The notes beneath the pieces are model-generated. The model worked only from the letters and a program-made list of their open reading frames with translations. It had not been told where the DNA came from and searched no databases. The translations under genes and the position numbers were made by a program. This document shows, piece by piece, positions 1-8,116 of a stretch of 27,184 nucleotides of DNA. The stretch is taken from the NCBI GenBank assembly GCA_900757695.1, contig CAAEOU010000366.1, forward strand, positions 1-27,184, given 5' to 3'. Numbering within the stretch: the stretch's first letter is position 1; each line of letters opens with the position of its first letter. The stretch is from an uncultured Oscillospiraceae bacterium (lineage in GTDB: Bacteria > Bacillota_A > Clostridia > Oscillospirales > Oscillospiraceae).

Positions 1-55
<55 letters not shown>

Positions 56-91
56 ATATGGAAGAGAGTGTAAATATTGAGTTTTAAGTAC

Positions 92-143
92 GGGGGTTGT
101 TTACCGCTTCAACCGGGCTCCCAGCTGAGCTATACCCCCATAT
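92..143 (-). pseudogene. Broken duplicate of the tRNA-Ala 5' part
   Basis: Positions 118-143 repeat 34-59 exactly (26 bp), covering the tRNA-Ala acceptor 5' strand, D arm and a few bases of its upstream flank. Beyond the D arm the similarity stops: no anticodon arm or T arm follows. The sequence can instead fold as a simple rod, with GGGGG (139 to 135) facing CCCCC (96 to 92) and CAGCTGGG facing CCCGGTTG inside. It lies between the promoter and the intact tRNA, so it should be part of the same precursor. It may be a partial tandem duplication or a decayed tRNA; a tRNA-like leader RNA is a more speculative reading. Confidence 0.7.
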
Positions 144-178
144 TCACTTGCCAGTTGACTGCCCAACTGACGGGTTTT

Positions 179-206
179 ATTATATCACGTCATTCTCATT
201 TGTCAA
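179..206 (-). promoter_or_regulatory. Sigma-A promoter for the tRNA-Ala transcript
   Basis: On the minus strand TTGACA (206-201) and TATAAT (184-179) are separated by 16 bp, a consensus match in both boxes, as expected for stable RNA. A small hairpin (CAGTTG 152-157 with CAACTG 164-169) follows in the leader. Confidence 0.85.
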
Positions 207-263
207 GCATTTTCTTAACTTTCCTCTATTTCTTTTCAGCCTCTTTTTCCGCCGCTATGCTTA

Positions 264-292
264 TGGACTTTTTCTCTGCCATCTGATATAGT
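264..292 (+). promoter_or_regulatory. Likely promoter for ygiQ
   Basis: TGGACT (264-269), 17 bp, TATAGT (287-292), placed 31 bp before the ygiQ start and divergent from the tRNA promoter. The -35 box is a weak match (4 of 6), so the exact position is moderately sure. Confidence 0.5.
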
Positions 293-323
293 ATAAAGGT
301 TAAAAGTAAAGGAGGCATAGCAC

Positions 324-2258
324 ATGGATGGATTCTTACCGGTTTCCCGGGCGGACATGGATGCGCGCGGCTGGGATCAATGCGACTTTGTATATGTCAT
401 CGGCGATGCCTATGTGGATCATCCCACCTTCGGTCACGCGATCATCAGCCGTATTCTGGAAGCCCACGGCTTCCGAGTCGGCATCCTGTCTCAGCCGAAT
501 TGGAAGGATCCGGCCAGCATTCAGGCGCTTGGCACACCCCGGCTGGGCTTCCTTGTAATGGGCGGCAATATGGACTCCATGGTCAATCATTACACCGTTG
601 CAAAGCGGCGCAGGAGCTATGACTACTTTTCTCCGGGCGGCAAAATGGGGCTGCGGCCAGACTATGCCACCATCGTCTACTGTAATCTGATCCGTCAGAG
701 TTATCGGGATATTCCCATTATCATCGGCGGTATTGAGGCTTCACTTCGGCGGCTGGCTCATTACGACTATTGGTCGGATAAGCTCAAGCGGTCGATCCTG
801 CTGGATTCTCAAGCTGACCTTCTGCTCTACGGCATGGGTGAACGAAGCATCGTGGAGGTGGCCGAGGCGCTGGACAGCGGTCTTTCCATTCAGGACCTGA
901 CCTTCATCCGAGGCAGTGTCTATCGTGCAAAGGATTTAGACAGCGTTTATGACTATATTCTGCTGCCCTCTTATGCGGAGCTCACCGCCGATCGACGAAA
1001 CTATGCAGAGAGCTTCTATACGCAATACTGCAACACAGACCCCTATGTGGCAAAAACACTGGTAGAGCCCTATGATGAAAAGACCTATGTGGTACAGAAT
1101 CCGCCTCAGGAGCCTCTGACTACTCAGGAGATGGATGATACCTATGACCTCCCCTACATGCGAAACTACCATCCCATGTATGAAAAGGACGGCGGCATTG
1201 ATGCCATCAAGGAGGTCAAGTTCAGCCTTTCCAGCTGCCGCGGCTGTTTCGGCGGTTGCAGCTTTTGTGCCCTTACCTTCCATCAGGGGCGGATCATTCA
1301 GGCACGAAGTCACGAATCTCTGCTGCGGGAGGCCCAGCAGCTGATTCAGGAACCCGACTTTAAGGGATATATTCACGATGTTGGCGGCCCAACTGCCAAC
1401 TTCCGTCAGCCCGCCTGTGAGAAGCAGAAGACAAAAGGCGTATGCCCCACAAAGCAATGCCTGTTTCCGTCTCCCTGCAAAAACCTGATCGCTGATCACA
1501 GCGATTACCTCTCTCTGCTCAGAGAGCTTCGGGCGCTGCCCGGGGTCAAGAAGCTATTTGTCCGAAGCGGCATTCGTTTTGACTATCTGCTGGCAGATCG
1601 CGATGACAGATTTTTCCGGGAGCTGGTGAAATATCACATTTCCGGTCAGTTGAAGGTTGCGCCGGAGCACATCTGCGATTCTGTTTTACAGCTCATGGGC
1701 AAGCCAAAAAATGCCGTCTATGAGCGCTTTATTGAAAAATATAACCGTATCAACCAGCAGGAAGGCATGCATCAGTTTGTGGTTCCCTATCTCATGTCCT
1801 CTCATCCGGGTTCCACTTTACAGGAGGCCGTGGCGCTGGCGGAGTATCTCCACGCTCATCACCTGAACCCGGAGCAGGTCTCGGATTTCTATCCCACCCC
1901 ATCTACGATTTCTACGGTCATGTACTATACGGGGCTTGACCCACGGACCATGGAACCGGTCTATGTGGCTACGAATCCCCACGAAAAAGCCATGCAGCGG
2001 GCGCTGATCCAGTATCGGAATCCAAGAAACTATGAACTGGTTCATGAGGCACTGATAAAGGCAGGGCGGTCCGATCTCATTGGCTATGGGCCGGAATGTC
2101 TCATTCGCCCCCGAAAAAAAGCCGAGGGTGCAAAATCCACCAGCCGGCAGGCTGGTCAGACTTCCCCCAGAAAAAGAACCGCTTCCGGGAAAAAATCCGG
2201 AAGCTCCGCAGGATCCAAGCCGAAACACCGGCAAAATCCCCATAAGCGTCCCAAGTAA
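324..2258 (+). CDS. ygiQ: YgiQ-family radical SAM protein
   Basis: This 644-residue protein matches the YgiQ family, large radical SAM enzymes whose reaction is not established. The N-terminal part (about 15-290) carries the family's cobalamin-like/unknown domain, with the conserved stretches VIGDAYVDHPTFGHAIISR and IGGIEASLRRLAHYDYWSDK. The radical SAM cluster motif CxxxCxxC is at C308, C312 and C315, within SSCRGCFGGCSFC, and should hold a [4Fe-4S] centre that cleaves S-adenosylmethionine. The last 50 or so residues are a low-complexity Lys/Arg/Ser tail, typical of this family and suggesting RNA or nucleic-acid contact (inference). The start is set by AAAGGAGG at 308-315. It is the first of four co-oriented genes, with a 117-bp gap before the next. 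Cytoplasmic. Identity is secure; function is not. Confidence 0.94.
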   Translation: MDGFLPVSRADMDARGWDQCDFVYVIGDAYVDHPTFGHAIISRILEAHGFRVGILSQPNWKDPASIQALGTPRLGFLVMGGNMDSMVNHYTVAKRRRSYDYFSPGGKMGLRPDYATIVYCNLIRQSYRDIPIIIGGIEASLRRLAHYDYWSDKLKRSILLDSQADLLLYGMGERSIVEVAEALDSGLSIQDLTFIRGSVYRAKDLDSVYDYILLPSYAELTADRRNYAESFYTQYCNTDPYVAKTLVEPYDEKTYVVQNPPQEPLTTQEMDDTYDLPYMRNYHPMYEKDGGIDAIKEVKFSLSSCRGCFGGCSFCALTFHQGRIIQARSHESLLREAQQLIQEPDFKGYIHDVGGPTANFRQPACEKQKTKGVCPTKQCLFPSPCKNLIADHSDYLSLLRELRALPGVKKLFVRSGIRFDYLLADRDDRFFRELVKYHISGQLKVAPEHICDSVLQLMGKPKNAVYERFIEKYNRINQQEGMHQFVVPYLMSSHPGSTLQEAVALAEYLHAHHLNPEQVSDFYPTPSTISTVMYYTGLDPRTMEPVYVATNPHEKAMQRALIQYRNPRNYELVHEALIKAGRSDLIGYGPECLIRPRKKAEGAKSTSRQAGQTSPRKRTASGKKSGSSAGSKPKHRQNPHKRPK

Positions 2259-2301
2259 TGCAGGATCACATGTCTGTCCTGCGCAATCAACAGAGTATTC
2301 C

Positions 2302-2332
2302 CGCACCGGTCCTTTGGGATCTACACGGTGCG
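2302..2332 (+). other. Stem-loop between ygiQ and the exonuclease gene
   Basis: CGCACCG (2302-2308) pairs with CGGTGCG (2326-2332). No U run follows, so it is not a convincing terminator; it may stabilise mRNA ends or be incidental. Confidence 0.3.
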
Positions 2333-2375
2333 AGGTCCATCTTTCCACAATAGAAATGAGTGAATCAGCTTGTCA

Positions 2376-3764
2376 ATGATCGTACTGGACATGGAATGGA
2401 ATCAGCCGCTCTCCATGGACTCTCCCCTTGCTATCCGGCTGTGTACGGAGCTGCCCTTTGAAATCATTCAAATCGGTGCAGTCCGTCTGGAAGACGGCCA
2501 GCAGTTTAAGGCCACCTGCTGTCTCCAGCAGTATAAGGTTCTATCTCCCCGCATCTCAAAGCTCACCGGCATCACCAAGCAGGACGTTCGAAACGGCGAA
2601 CGGTTTCAGGATGCCATGGAACGCTTCCGGGCATTCTGCGGAGATGATCCAATTTTGCTCACATGGGGTTTCAACGATATCCCCATTCTCCGCCAGAATC
2701 TTCGATTCTACGGGCTCAGCGAGGCGTTTACCGAGAAATACTACAATCTCCAGATCATGTTCAACCAGCAGTTCGACCCGGGTCCGCTGGTACGCGGTTT
2801 GAGCTTTGCTGTGGATTTTTTCCACTTGGAAGTTGCAGACAGCTATCATGACGGTCTCAATGATGCCGCCTACACTGCCGCCGTGGCAGAGCACCTTGAC
2901 ATTTCCAAAGGCATTGCCGAATACCCGGACTATCTGAGGTATTTTGAGGGCGATGGCGATCAGGCGTTTCTGGACTGTCTCCGCTACTCCAACTATACCC
3001 GCTTTGAAAGCTATGAGGATATGATCTCCGATCCCCGGATCATCCAGGTAAAATGTCCCTGCTGCGGCGCAGTGACAGAAAATACCGACCCCATCTTCCC
3101 CGAGCCCGGGCGCATGGTCTGGACCTCAAAATGCCCCCAGCACGGAGAATACCTGATGCGGGTGAGCTTCAAGCGCAATCGGGATGACAGTATGCGTGCC
3201 AGTCGCGTGGTCTATCCCATGGATGACGCACACCGCGCTGTCTATAAGAAGGCAGTGGAAAAATCTTTGAAGCCCCGAAAGCCCCGGTTTGCCCCCTTCC
3301 GGCTGTTTATCGATGCCGATGCATGCCCAGTGATCAACCTTGCTCTGAAGATCACATATCGCCGCCACGTAGAGAGTTTTCTCATCTGTGATACCGCCCA
3401 CCAGCTGACCCGCCGCGGTGCAGAGACCATTGTAGTGGATAAGGGCGCTGACAGCGCTGATTTTGCGCTGGTATCCCGAATCGTCCCCGGCGATCTGGTG
3501 ATCACGCAGGATTACGGCCTTGCGGCTATGTGTCTGACCAAGGGCGCTTGGGTCATGGATCAAAATGGCATGCGTTATACCGCAGACAACATCGATGGTC
3601 TTCTTGCCCAGCGGGCCGCAGCCGCCAAGCTGCGCCGGGCCGGTGGCCGCACCAAGGGTCCTTCCCGGCGCACGCAGGAGCAAAATGATGCCTTTCTCGC
3701 TGCTTTTGACGCCATGATATCGGAGGCATATGAACATGTCAAATCCCAAAAAATCTCTTCGTGA
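2376..3764 (+). CDS. DEDDh 3'-5' exonuclease fused to a zinc-ribbon-like segment and a YaiI/DUF188 domain
   Basis: Three parts are visible in a protein of about 462 residues (numbering here from the in-frame TTG at 2370). Residues 3-175 are an RNase T/KapD-type DEDDh exonuclease: D7 and E9 (LDMEW), D103 (WGFNDIPIL), H160 and D165 (HDGLND), so all catalytic residues are kept. Residues 227-265 hold CPCCG and CPQHGE, a likely zinc-binding knuckle. Residues 312-445 match the YaiI/YqxD (UPF0178, DUF188) family, with the DADACP signature at 315-320 and TRRGAETIVVDKGADSADF. YaiI proteins are normally stand-alone and of uncertain role, with a PIN-like fold proposed. A two-domain nucleic-acid processing enzyme is inferred. 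ATG 2376 is preferred over TTG 2370; both have poor ribosome sites. It overlaps the next gene. Confidence 0.88.
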   Translation: MIVLDMEWNQPLSMDSPLAIRLCTELPFEIIQIGAVRLEDGQQFKATCCLQQYKVLSPRISKLTGITKQDVRNGERFQDAMERFRAFCGDDPILLTWGFNDIPILRQNLRFYGLSEAFTEKYYNLQIMFNQQFDPGPLVRGLSFAVDFFHLEVADSYHDGLNDAAYTAAVAEHLDISKGIAEYPDYLRYFEGDGDQAFLDCLRYSNYTRFESYEDMISDPRIIQVKCPCCGAVTENTDPIFPEPGRMVWTSKCPQHGEYLMRVSFKRNRDDSMRASRVVYPMDDAHRAVYKKAVEKSLKPRKPRFAPFRLFIDADACPVINLALKITYRRHVESFLICDTAHQLTRRGAETIVVDKGADSADFALVSRIVPGDLVITQDYGLAAMCLTKGAWVMDQNGMRYTADNIDGLLAQRAAAAKLRRAGGRTKGPSRRTQEQNDAFLAAFDAMISEAYEHVKSQKISS

Positions 3765-4353
3765 ACTGCTGGTGGAAGCCTCAGAGGAGGTCTATGACCT
3801 GCGGGATCTCATTGTATCCGGCGAGGAGGCAGAGGATCTGCGGCTTGACTCCATTGATCTCAAGGCTTCCCAGCTGAACGGCTGCACCTTTCTGGACAGC
3901 AGATTTGGGGCCACCGGCTTTGACCATGTGATCTTCCGGGACTGTGATTTGTCAGGCTGTGTTTTTTCCGGCTGTGGTCTCCGTCAGGTCACGTTTCTGG
4001 GATGCAGAATGATGGGTACAACCTTCTCTGACTGTACCCTGTCTCAGTGTCAATTTCAGGACTGCCAAGGGAAATACATGGGACTTGTAGCCTGTGAGCT
4101 CCGGAACACAGCTCTGACAGACTGCAACCTGTCCGGCGGTTCCCTGTCCCGGAGCAAGCTGCAAAAGGCCTCCATTGCCCGATGTGATTTTACTCGCTGC
4201 GACTTTTCCGGTGCGGAGCTGTCTGGATTGGACTTTTCCAGCAGTACCATTGAAGGTGCCATCTGGACTGTAGACAAGCTGAAAAATGTCACTGTAACCA
4301 CCACGCAGGCCATCGACTTGGCCCGGCTGCTGGGCCTTACCATTGTACCGTAA
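3736..4353 (+). CDS. Cysteine-rich pentapeptide-repeat protein
   Basis: About 205 residues. From roughly residue 35 to 170 the sequence cycles every five residues with L or F at the centre (CDLSG CVFSG, CDFTR CDFSG AELSG), the mark of a right-handed quadrilateral beta-helix. Cysteine recurs at least twelve times, commonly two residues before the central L/F, so a ladder of stacked thiols along one face is likely. The N-terminal 30 residues are a charged helix and the C-terminal 30 form a non-repeat cap. Some pentapeptide proteins mimic DNA and protect gyrase, but most have no known role and no Qnr-type evidence is seen here. GGAGG (3722-3726) lies 9 bases from ATG 3736 but only 3 from the in-frame ATG 3730, so 3736 is chosen. 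It overlaps the exonuclease gene, implying translational coupling. Confidence 0.9.
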   Translation: MSNPKKSLRELLVEASEEVYDLRDLIVSGEEAEDLRLDSIDLKASQLNGCTFLDSRFGATGFDHVIFRDCDLSGCVFSGCGLRQVTFLGCRMMGTTFSDCTLSQCQFQDCQGKYMGLVACELRNTALTDCNLSGGSLSRSKLQKASIARCDFTRCDFSGAELSGLDFSSSTIEGAIWTVDKLKNVTVTTTQAIDLARLLGLTIVP

Positions 4354-4364
4354 AGGAGGATCCC

Positions 4365-4664
4365 ATGGAAACAGTAAATAATGCCCCTACCATCGACAGC
4401 GGTGAAGCCCCCGACCTCTATGTGCCCAACTATATGTCTTTTAACAACGATAATATCTTTCTGGGCAGCTTTCAGGGACTCCGCTTTAAGATGACCCCCG
4501 ACATCAAAGAAATGACCATTCTGGCAGAATACTGGTATGGTCCCCTGTGCTATGAAAAAAGTCAGATGGATGGTCAGGACACTTTCCCGCTCAGTGAAGA
4601 GGGCATAGCAAACATGATCGCATGGATCCGCAATTTGGCAGAGCATCCTCCGGAAAAAGAATAA
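4365..4664 (+). CDS. Small conserved-looking protein of unknown function (99 aa)
   Basis: I do not recognise a family. The protein is acidic, with no signal peptide or membrane segment. Its middle (GLRFKMTPDIKEM and AEYWYGPLCYEKSQ) is aromatic and looks like a compact alpha/beta domain, ending in a helix (EEGIANMIAWIRNLAEH). It starts 11 bp after the pentapeptide gene with a strong AAAGGAGG site (4353-4360) and is followed directly by a terminator, so it is almost surely translated as the last gene of this operon. A role linked to the pentapeptide protein is possible only by position. Confidence 0.82.
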   Translation: METVNNAPTIDSGEAPDLYVPNYMSFNNDNIFLGSFQGLRFKMTPDIKEMTILAEYWYGPLCYEKSQMDGQDTFPLSEEGIANMIAWIRNLAEHPPEKE

Positions 4665-4677
4665 TCTCAGCCTGATA

Positions 4678-4717
4678 CGTAAAACGGCCTTCCCTTCATT
4701 GGGCAGGCCGTTTTACG
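4678..4717. terminator. Bidirectional intrinsic terminator
   Basis: CGTAAAACGGCCT (4678-4690) pairs fully with AGGCCGTTTTACG (4705-4717), with a CCC/GGG pairing within the loop. The A/T arms give U runs on both strands. It sits between two convergent genes and serves both. Confidence 0.9.
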
Positions 4718-4718
4718 A

Positions 4719-6050
4719 TTATCCCCACGCCATCTCCACACCATCCCCCGGGGGCAGCGGCTTCGGACCGGCAGGCCGGCCATCGTTCTCCAGCGCTTTC
4801 TCCACCGTCTCATACCGCACCGGCAGTGATATCATCCCTGCCGTTTGCAGCGCCGATGACGCCGCACCGCCTGTGAGCCCCAGAAGGAAGATCGGCAGAT
4901 TGTCCCGGATCATCTCCGGCAGCTGGGATATCGGAAGCGGGTTCTCCCCCTCCCCAGCTTCAATGGTATACCCCGGCTGGTCGAAATCCTGAATGAACCA
5001 ATCCTTGTAGCCCCCAAAGGAAGATGCGTATGGAATCTCCTCCAAACGATACCCTGAGGCAATGGCCATCTGCTCGCCCAACGCCCGAGCCCCCTCTGGC
5101 TCCAGATCAAGGAACTTCCAGTAGATTTCCTTGCCCTGCGTATGCCATGCAATGGTCAGTGCCGGGTCTATCGTCTCTGTAGAATCAAACATCGCTCTGC
5201 TCTCCTGCTCGCTGAGGGGTTCCGGGCCAACATAGTCTCTGGGTGCAGGAGATATGAACCCCAGCTCCGCTTTGATTTCCCGGGCCTCGTCCCATCGGGC
5301 CGGATAGTTCAGGTTCAGATCAACACCGCAGAGATTGGCCTTCCAGCCCGATGGGAACGGGATCTCCGGATATCCATCTGCGATTTTCCTTGCCGCCGAC
5401 TGCTGCTCCGGCGACGCCGCACCGGTCACAAGGTCCACACCATCGGGGTTGACCATGGGGACAAGATACAGCGTTGCATCTTTCAGCAGCTGCCGTGCTT
5501 CTATGCCCATGATCTGTTTCCCTCGGCTTGCCGCCTCCAGCAGCCGTTCCAGGCAGGACAGCACCAGCGGTGCGGTGATCCATTCATTGGCATGGTGCGC
5601 CGCATTATAATACACACTGCGCTCCCCTTGCCCTATCCGCAGCTGTATGATTCTTCGGCCATAGACGGTTCGTCCCAGCACCCGTTCCCGAAGTGCCGGA
5701 TATCTCGCCTCCAACCCCCGAATAACCAGCTCCATGAGCCCATAGCTCATGGGAACATCCTCCGGCACAACCGGAAACCCCAGCGGCATCACAAGGATCC
5801 GGCCAATGGTCAGATTCTCCGGCTCTAATCCCGGATTTGCAGTAAGGATCGCCTGCATCGATGTACCATACCGGGACGCAATGGTGTTGAGGCTGTCCCC
5901 TTTCTGGATTCGCACCAGTTCATAGCCATATAAATAGGGACTCAGCGCCACTTCCGCAACACCATCCGACAGCCGTTTTTCCCTTAAAAACGCATCCAGC
6001 GAAGAAAAACCAGCCCGACTCAAAGCCAGCTGCATCAAAACCTGATCCAT
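4719..6050 (-). CDS. LysM-containing M14 peptidase, gamma-D-glutamyl-diaminopimelate endopeptidase I-like
   Basis: 443 residues. Residues 43-89 form one LysM peptidoglycan-binding module (VRIQKGDSLNTIASRYGTS). From about 100 to 390 it is an M14 zinc carboxypeptidase: H153 and E156 in the HANE motif, H303 in AWHTQG, and E364 in YTIEAGEG as the likely catalytic base. The LysM plus M14 order is that of Bacillus endopeptidase I, which cuts the D-Glu/meso-DAP bond in peptide stems released from the wall or spore cortex; that reaction is inferred. No signal peptide is seen, so it may act in the mother cell or cytoplasm, or leave by another route. Its start codon follows directly on a terminator-like hairpin that contains its ribosome site (6055-6091). 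Confidence 0.9.
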   Translation of the reverse strand: MDQVLMQLALSRAGFSSLDAFLREKRLSDGVAEVALSPYLYGYELVRIQKGDSLNTIASRYGTSMQAILTANPGLEPENLTIGRILVMPLGFPVVPEDVPMSYGLMELVIRGLEARYPALRERVLGRTVYGRRIIQLRIGQGERSVYYNAAHHANEWITAPLVLSCLERLLEAASRGKQIMGIEARQLLKDATLYLVPMVNPDGVDLVTGAASPEQQSAARKIADGYPEIPFPSGWKANLCGVDLNLNYPARWDEAREIKAELGFISPAPRDYVGPEPLSEQESRAMFDSTETIDPALTIAWHTQGKEIYWKFLDLEPEGARALGEQMAIASGYRLEEIPYASSFGGYKDWFIQDFDQPGYTIEAGEGENPLPISQLPEMIRDNLPIFLLGLTGGAASSALQTAGMISLPVRYETVEKALENDGRPAGPKPLPPGDGVEMAWG

Positions 6051-6054
6051 AGAA

Positions 6055-6091
6055 AAATCCCTCCCCGGTACTCTATGCCGGAGAGGGATTT
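6055..6091 (-). terminator. Terminator-like hairpin that buries the M14 gene's Shine-Dalgarno
   Basis: On the minus strand AAATCCCTCTCCGG (6091-6078) pairs with CCGGGGAGGGATTT (6068-6055) over 14 bp with one G-U pair and a 9-nt loop, followed by TTTTTCT. It ends the bactofilin transcript in form, yet the GGGAGGG ribosome site of the next gene is inside its 3' arm, 8 bases from the ATG. Read-through mRNA would have that site closed. Confidence 0.8.
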
Positions 6092-6122
6092 ACTATAACC
6101 GTTTTTCTTTCGCAGAGATAAT

Positions 6123-7463
6123 TTAGATCTTCACACACTCTTTGACCTGTGCGTCACCGTCAATGGAGCAGGTTTCGGAATACTCCACCTTTTCAATGAC
6201 GCAGCCACTGCGAATCATGACTTTTGCGCCCCGAACCATATCCGCCTTGACGCCGGTAATGTCGATCTGATCGCCCTCGATGCTGTCGCAGGCAAGGGTG
6301 CCATATCCGGGAGCAAGAATGCTGGACAGTAGCCCGGCAGTGGCGGACTGCTCCACCGTTACCTGCGCACCGCCAATGGAGCCAACGGTGCTCTGAGAAC
6401 GACTGAGCTTGATCTTCACCGTCTCCGCGTTGATCATGCCGCCAATGCTGAGGCTGCCGCTGGCCGTAAAAGTGTCCGCCTCGCAGTCTCCTCCGGCCTT
6501 CAAGCTGCCGCTGACCCGCAGCTCGCCGGCGGAAACCCCTCCGCCTACCCGCATGCTGCCTGGAATATTCAGAAGGCCGGTCTTCATGTTCCCCATGATT
6601 CTGGTGGAGCCGCTGCCGGAAAACGCCCCTGCCTCTACGTTGCCATCACAGTGGAAGCTGCCGCTGGAACGGATCTCTCCGCTGCAATCCACATTGCCGC
6701 AGGCCCGGAAGCTGCCGCTGGTTGTGATTTCACGGCATACGATATCACTGGACACCTTGCAGGAGCCTGTGCAGGAAATCCGGTTATAACAGCCGCCATC
6801 CAGCACACCGCTGCCGGAGATTCGGTAGTCCCCGATGCCGCCGGGCTTCTGGCGATTATCCTTGGCCTCATTCCATACGTTTTCTACGCCTCTGGCTGCC
6901 TCTGTAGCCGCATTGCCCACAGTCTTAGCGGCCTTATTGACAGCGCTGGAAACGTCCTGTCCCAGCGTTTCAAAATCCACGTTTTCCAGTGTATCGGCAA
7001 CCTTTTGAAGCCCCTTCTGGAGCATGGTATTAAAGCCCTCCATGGCTTTTTCCCACTTATCGCTTACGGCTTCCCCGGTCACATCTTCCGGCGCAGCCGC
7101 AGCCTTGGCCTCCTGCTGGTCTTCCAATTCAGAGCGGGCTTCCTCAATGGAATCCTGCATGGCATCTACGCTGTCATTGGTGGACTCGATCACCGTCTCG
7201 ATCTCCTCAATATGCGCATCGATTCCATCGAGCTGCTGCTGAAGCTCATCCAGACGTGCTTCCAGCCGCTCCGCACGATCCGTATTTCCGGCTTCCTTGG
7301 CCTCCCGCAGCTGTCCCCGGAGATACCGTCGCTGCTCCTTCAGGTCAAAGCGCTCCCGCAGGAGTCCATTGCGCTGCTCTCTGGCATCATCCAATTTCCC
7401 GTTCATCTCATCCAGCTGGCTGTTGAGCCCCCGGAGCTTCTCTTCAAATTCTTCGCGATTCAT
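6123..7463 (-). CDS. Coiled-coil protein with C-terminal bactofilin-like beta-solenoid
   Basis: 446 residues. Residues 1-120 are a heptad-rich, highly charged coiled coil (EEKLRGLNSQLDEMNGKLDD). Residues 121-205 are an Ala/Glu-rich helical linker. Residues 208-446 are short repeating strands rich in Gly, Ser and Val (SGSFRACGNVDCSGEIRSSG), the pattern of bactofilin/polymer-forming cytoskeletal domains, which stack as a right-handed beta-helix and form filaments without nucleotide. Bacillus subtilis carries a similar pairing, yhbD next to the bactofilins yhbE and yhbF (established context). A scaffold role at the membrane or division site is inference. The start overlaps the yhbD stop (ATGA), so the two are coupled. 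The extra N-terminal coiled coil is not found in plain bactofilins. Confidence 0.85.
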   Translation of the reverse strand: MNREEFEEKLRGLNSQLDEMNGKLDDAREQRNGLLRERFDLKEQRRYLRGQLREAKEAGNTDRAERLEARLDELQQQLDGIDAHIEEIETVIESTNDSVDAMQDSIEEARSELEDQQEAKAAAAPEDVTGEAVSDKWEKAMEGFNTMLQKGLQKVADTLENVDFETLGQDVSSAVNKAAKTVGNAATEAARGVENVWNEAKDNRQKPGGIGDYRISGSGVLDGGCYNRISCTGSCKVSSDIVCREITTSGSFRACGNVDCSGEIRSSGSFHCDGNVEAGAFSGSGSTRIMGNMKTGLLNIPGSMRVGGGVSAGELRVSGSLKAGGDCEADTFTASGSLSIGGMINAETVKIKLSRSQSTVGSIGGAQVTVEQSATAGLLSSILAPGYGTLACDSIEGDQIDITGVKADMVRGAKVMIRSGCVIEKVEYSETCSIDGDAQVKECVKI

Positions 7464-8098
7464 GAAATCATTCCTTTCTCGGTGAGCAGTGCATCCAGCT
7501 TCTGCCGCTGCTCTGCCACGGATATGGTGGCTGCCAGCACCGCACTGCCGTCAAATTGTATTTTCTGCATTTCCCCTGCTGTGATACAAAAGGGAACACC
7601 GTACTTTCTCAGTACATAGACCACTGGCTCAGAGATCTCCGGCGACGCCGCTGCAACGGCCTGACAGGCACTATAGGCCTCTTCCCGGCTGAGGCTGCCC
7701 TGCATCAAAAGCCCGGAGAAGGTATACAGCTCCAGCAGCTCCGAATAGCCAAATGCTCCGTCCTTTCCGGAGATTCCAAGATATTGATTGATCACCGGCG
7801 GAACGGAAATTCCCGCACCGGCCACCTCCGCCGCAGTCATGGAAACCTCGCCCGGCGGACCGGGCCGGAACCGCTGGGCGATTTCGTCCAGACTCATGGT
7901 TTCTTTGAGTCTCTGGATCTCCTCCACCCGGGCCAGCACCTTATCTCTTGGGAAAAACGTCTCGTGACCGGTAAAGGTGGAGCGATGGATGAACCAATCG
8001 TCCGGCAGCAGCTTCATCCGCTTCCAGCGGTAGAGCGCCCCGTAGGAGATTCCTGTGATCTCCAGCAGTTCCTTCTTTGTTATCAGATTTTCTTCCAT
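7460..8098 (-). CDS. yhbD: YhbD-like (DUF4004) MerR-type HTH regulator
   Basis: 212 residues from the ATG at 8098, chosen because GAGGTGA lies just upstream and the family begins at this point (ITKKELLEITGISYGALYRWKRMKLLP). The first 75 residues are a MerR-like winged helix, with the recognition helix around GALYRWKRMKLLP and FFPRDKVLARVEEIQRL as the second part. The rest (80-212) is a helical domain of unknown role, ending in a charged helix. In B. subtilis the homologue precedes bactofilin genes; here the same arrangement holds, with stop and start overlapping. A palindrome in its own promoter spacer (8125-8137) suggests self-regulation. The longer open frame upstream of 8098 runs through the promoter and is not coding. 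Confidence 0.88.
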   Translation of the reverse strand: MEENLITKKELLEITGISYGALYRWKRMKLLPDDWFIHRSTFTGHETFFPRDKVLARVEEIQRLKETMSLDEIAQRFRPGPPGEVSMTAAEVAGAGISVPPVINQYLGISGKDGAFGYSELLELYTFSGLLMQGSLSREEAYSACQAVAAASPEISEPVVYVLRKYGVPFCITAGEMQKIQFDGSAVLAATISVAEQRQKLDALLTEKGMIS

Positions 8099-8116
8099 AG
8101 TCTCACCTCGTGTAAC

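Noticed and set aside
92..143. A second complete tRNA-Ala
   Set aside because: No anticodon arm or T arm follows the D arm, so it cannot form a tRNA cloverleaf.
6651..7619. A 322-codon plus-strand open frame opposite the bactofilin and yhbD genes
   Set aside because: It crosses the junction of two real genes on the other strand and has no start signals.
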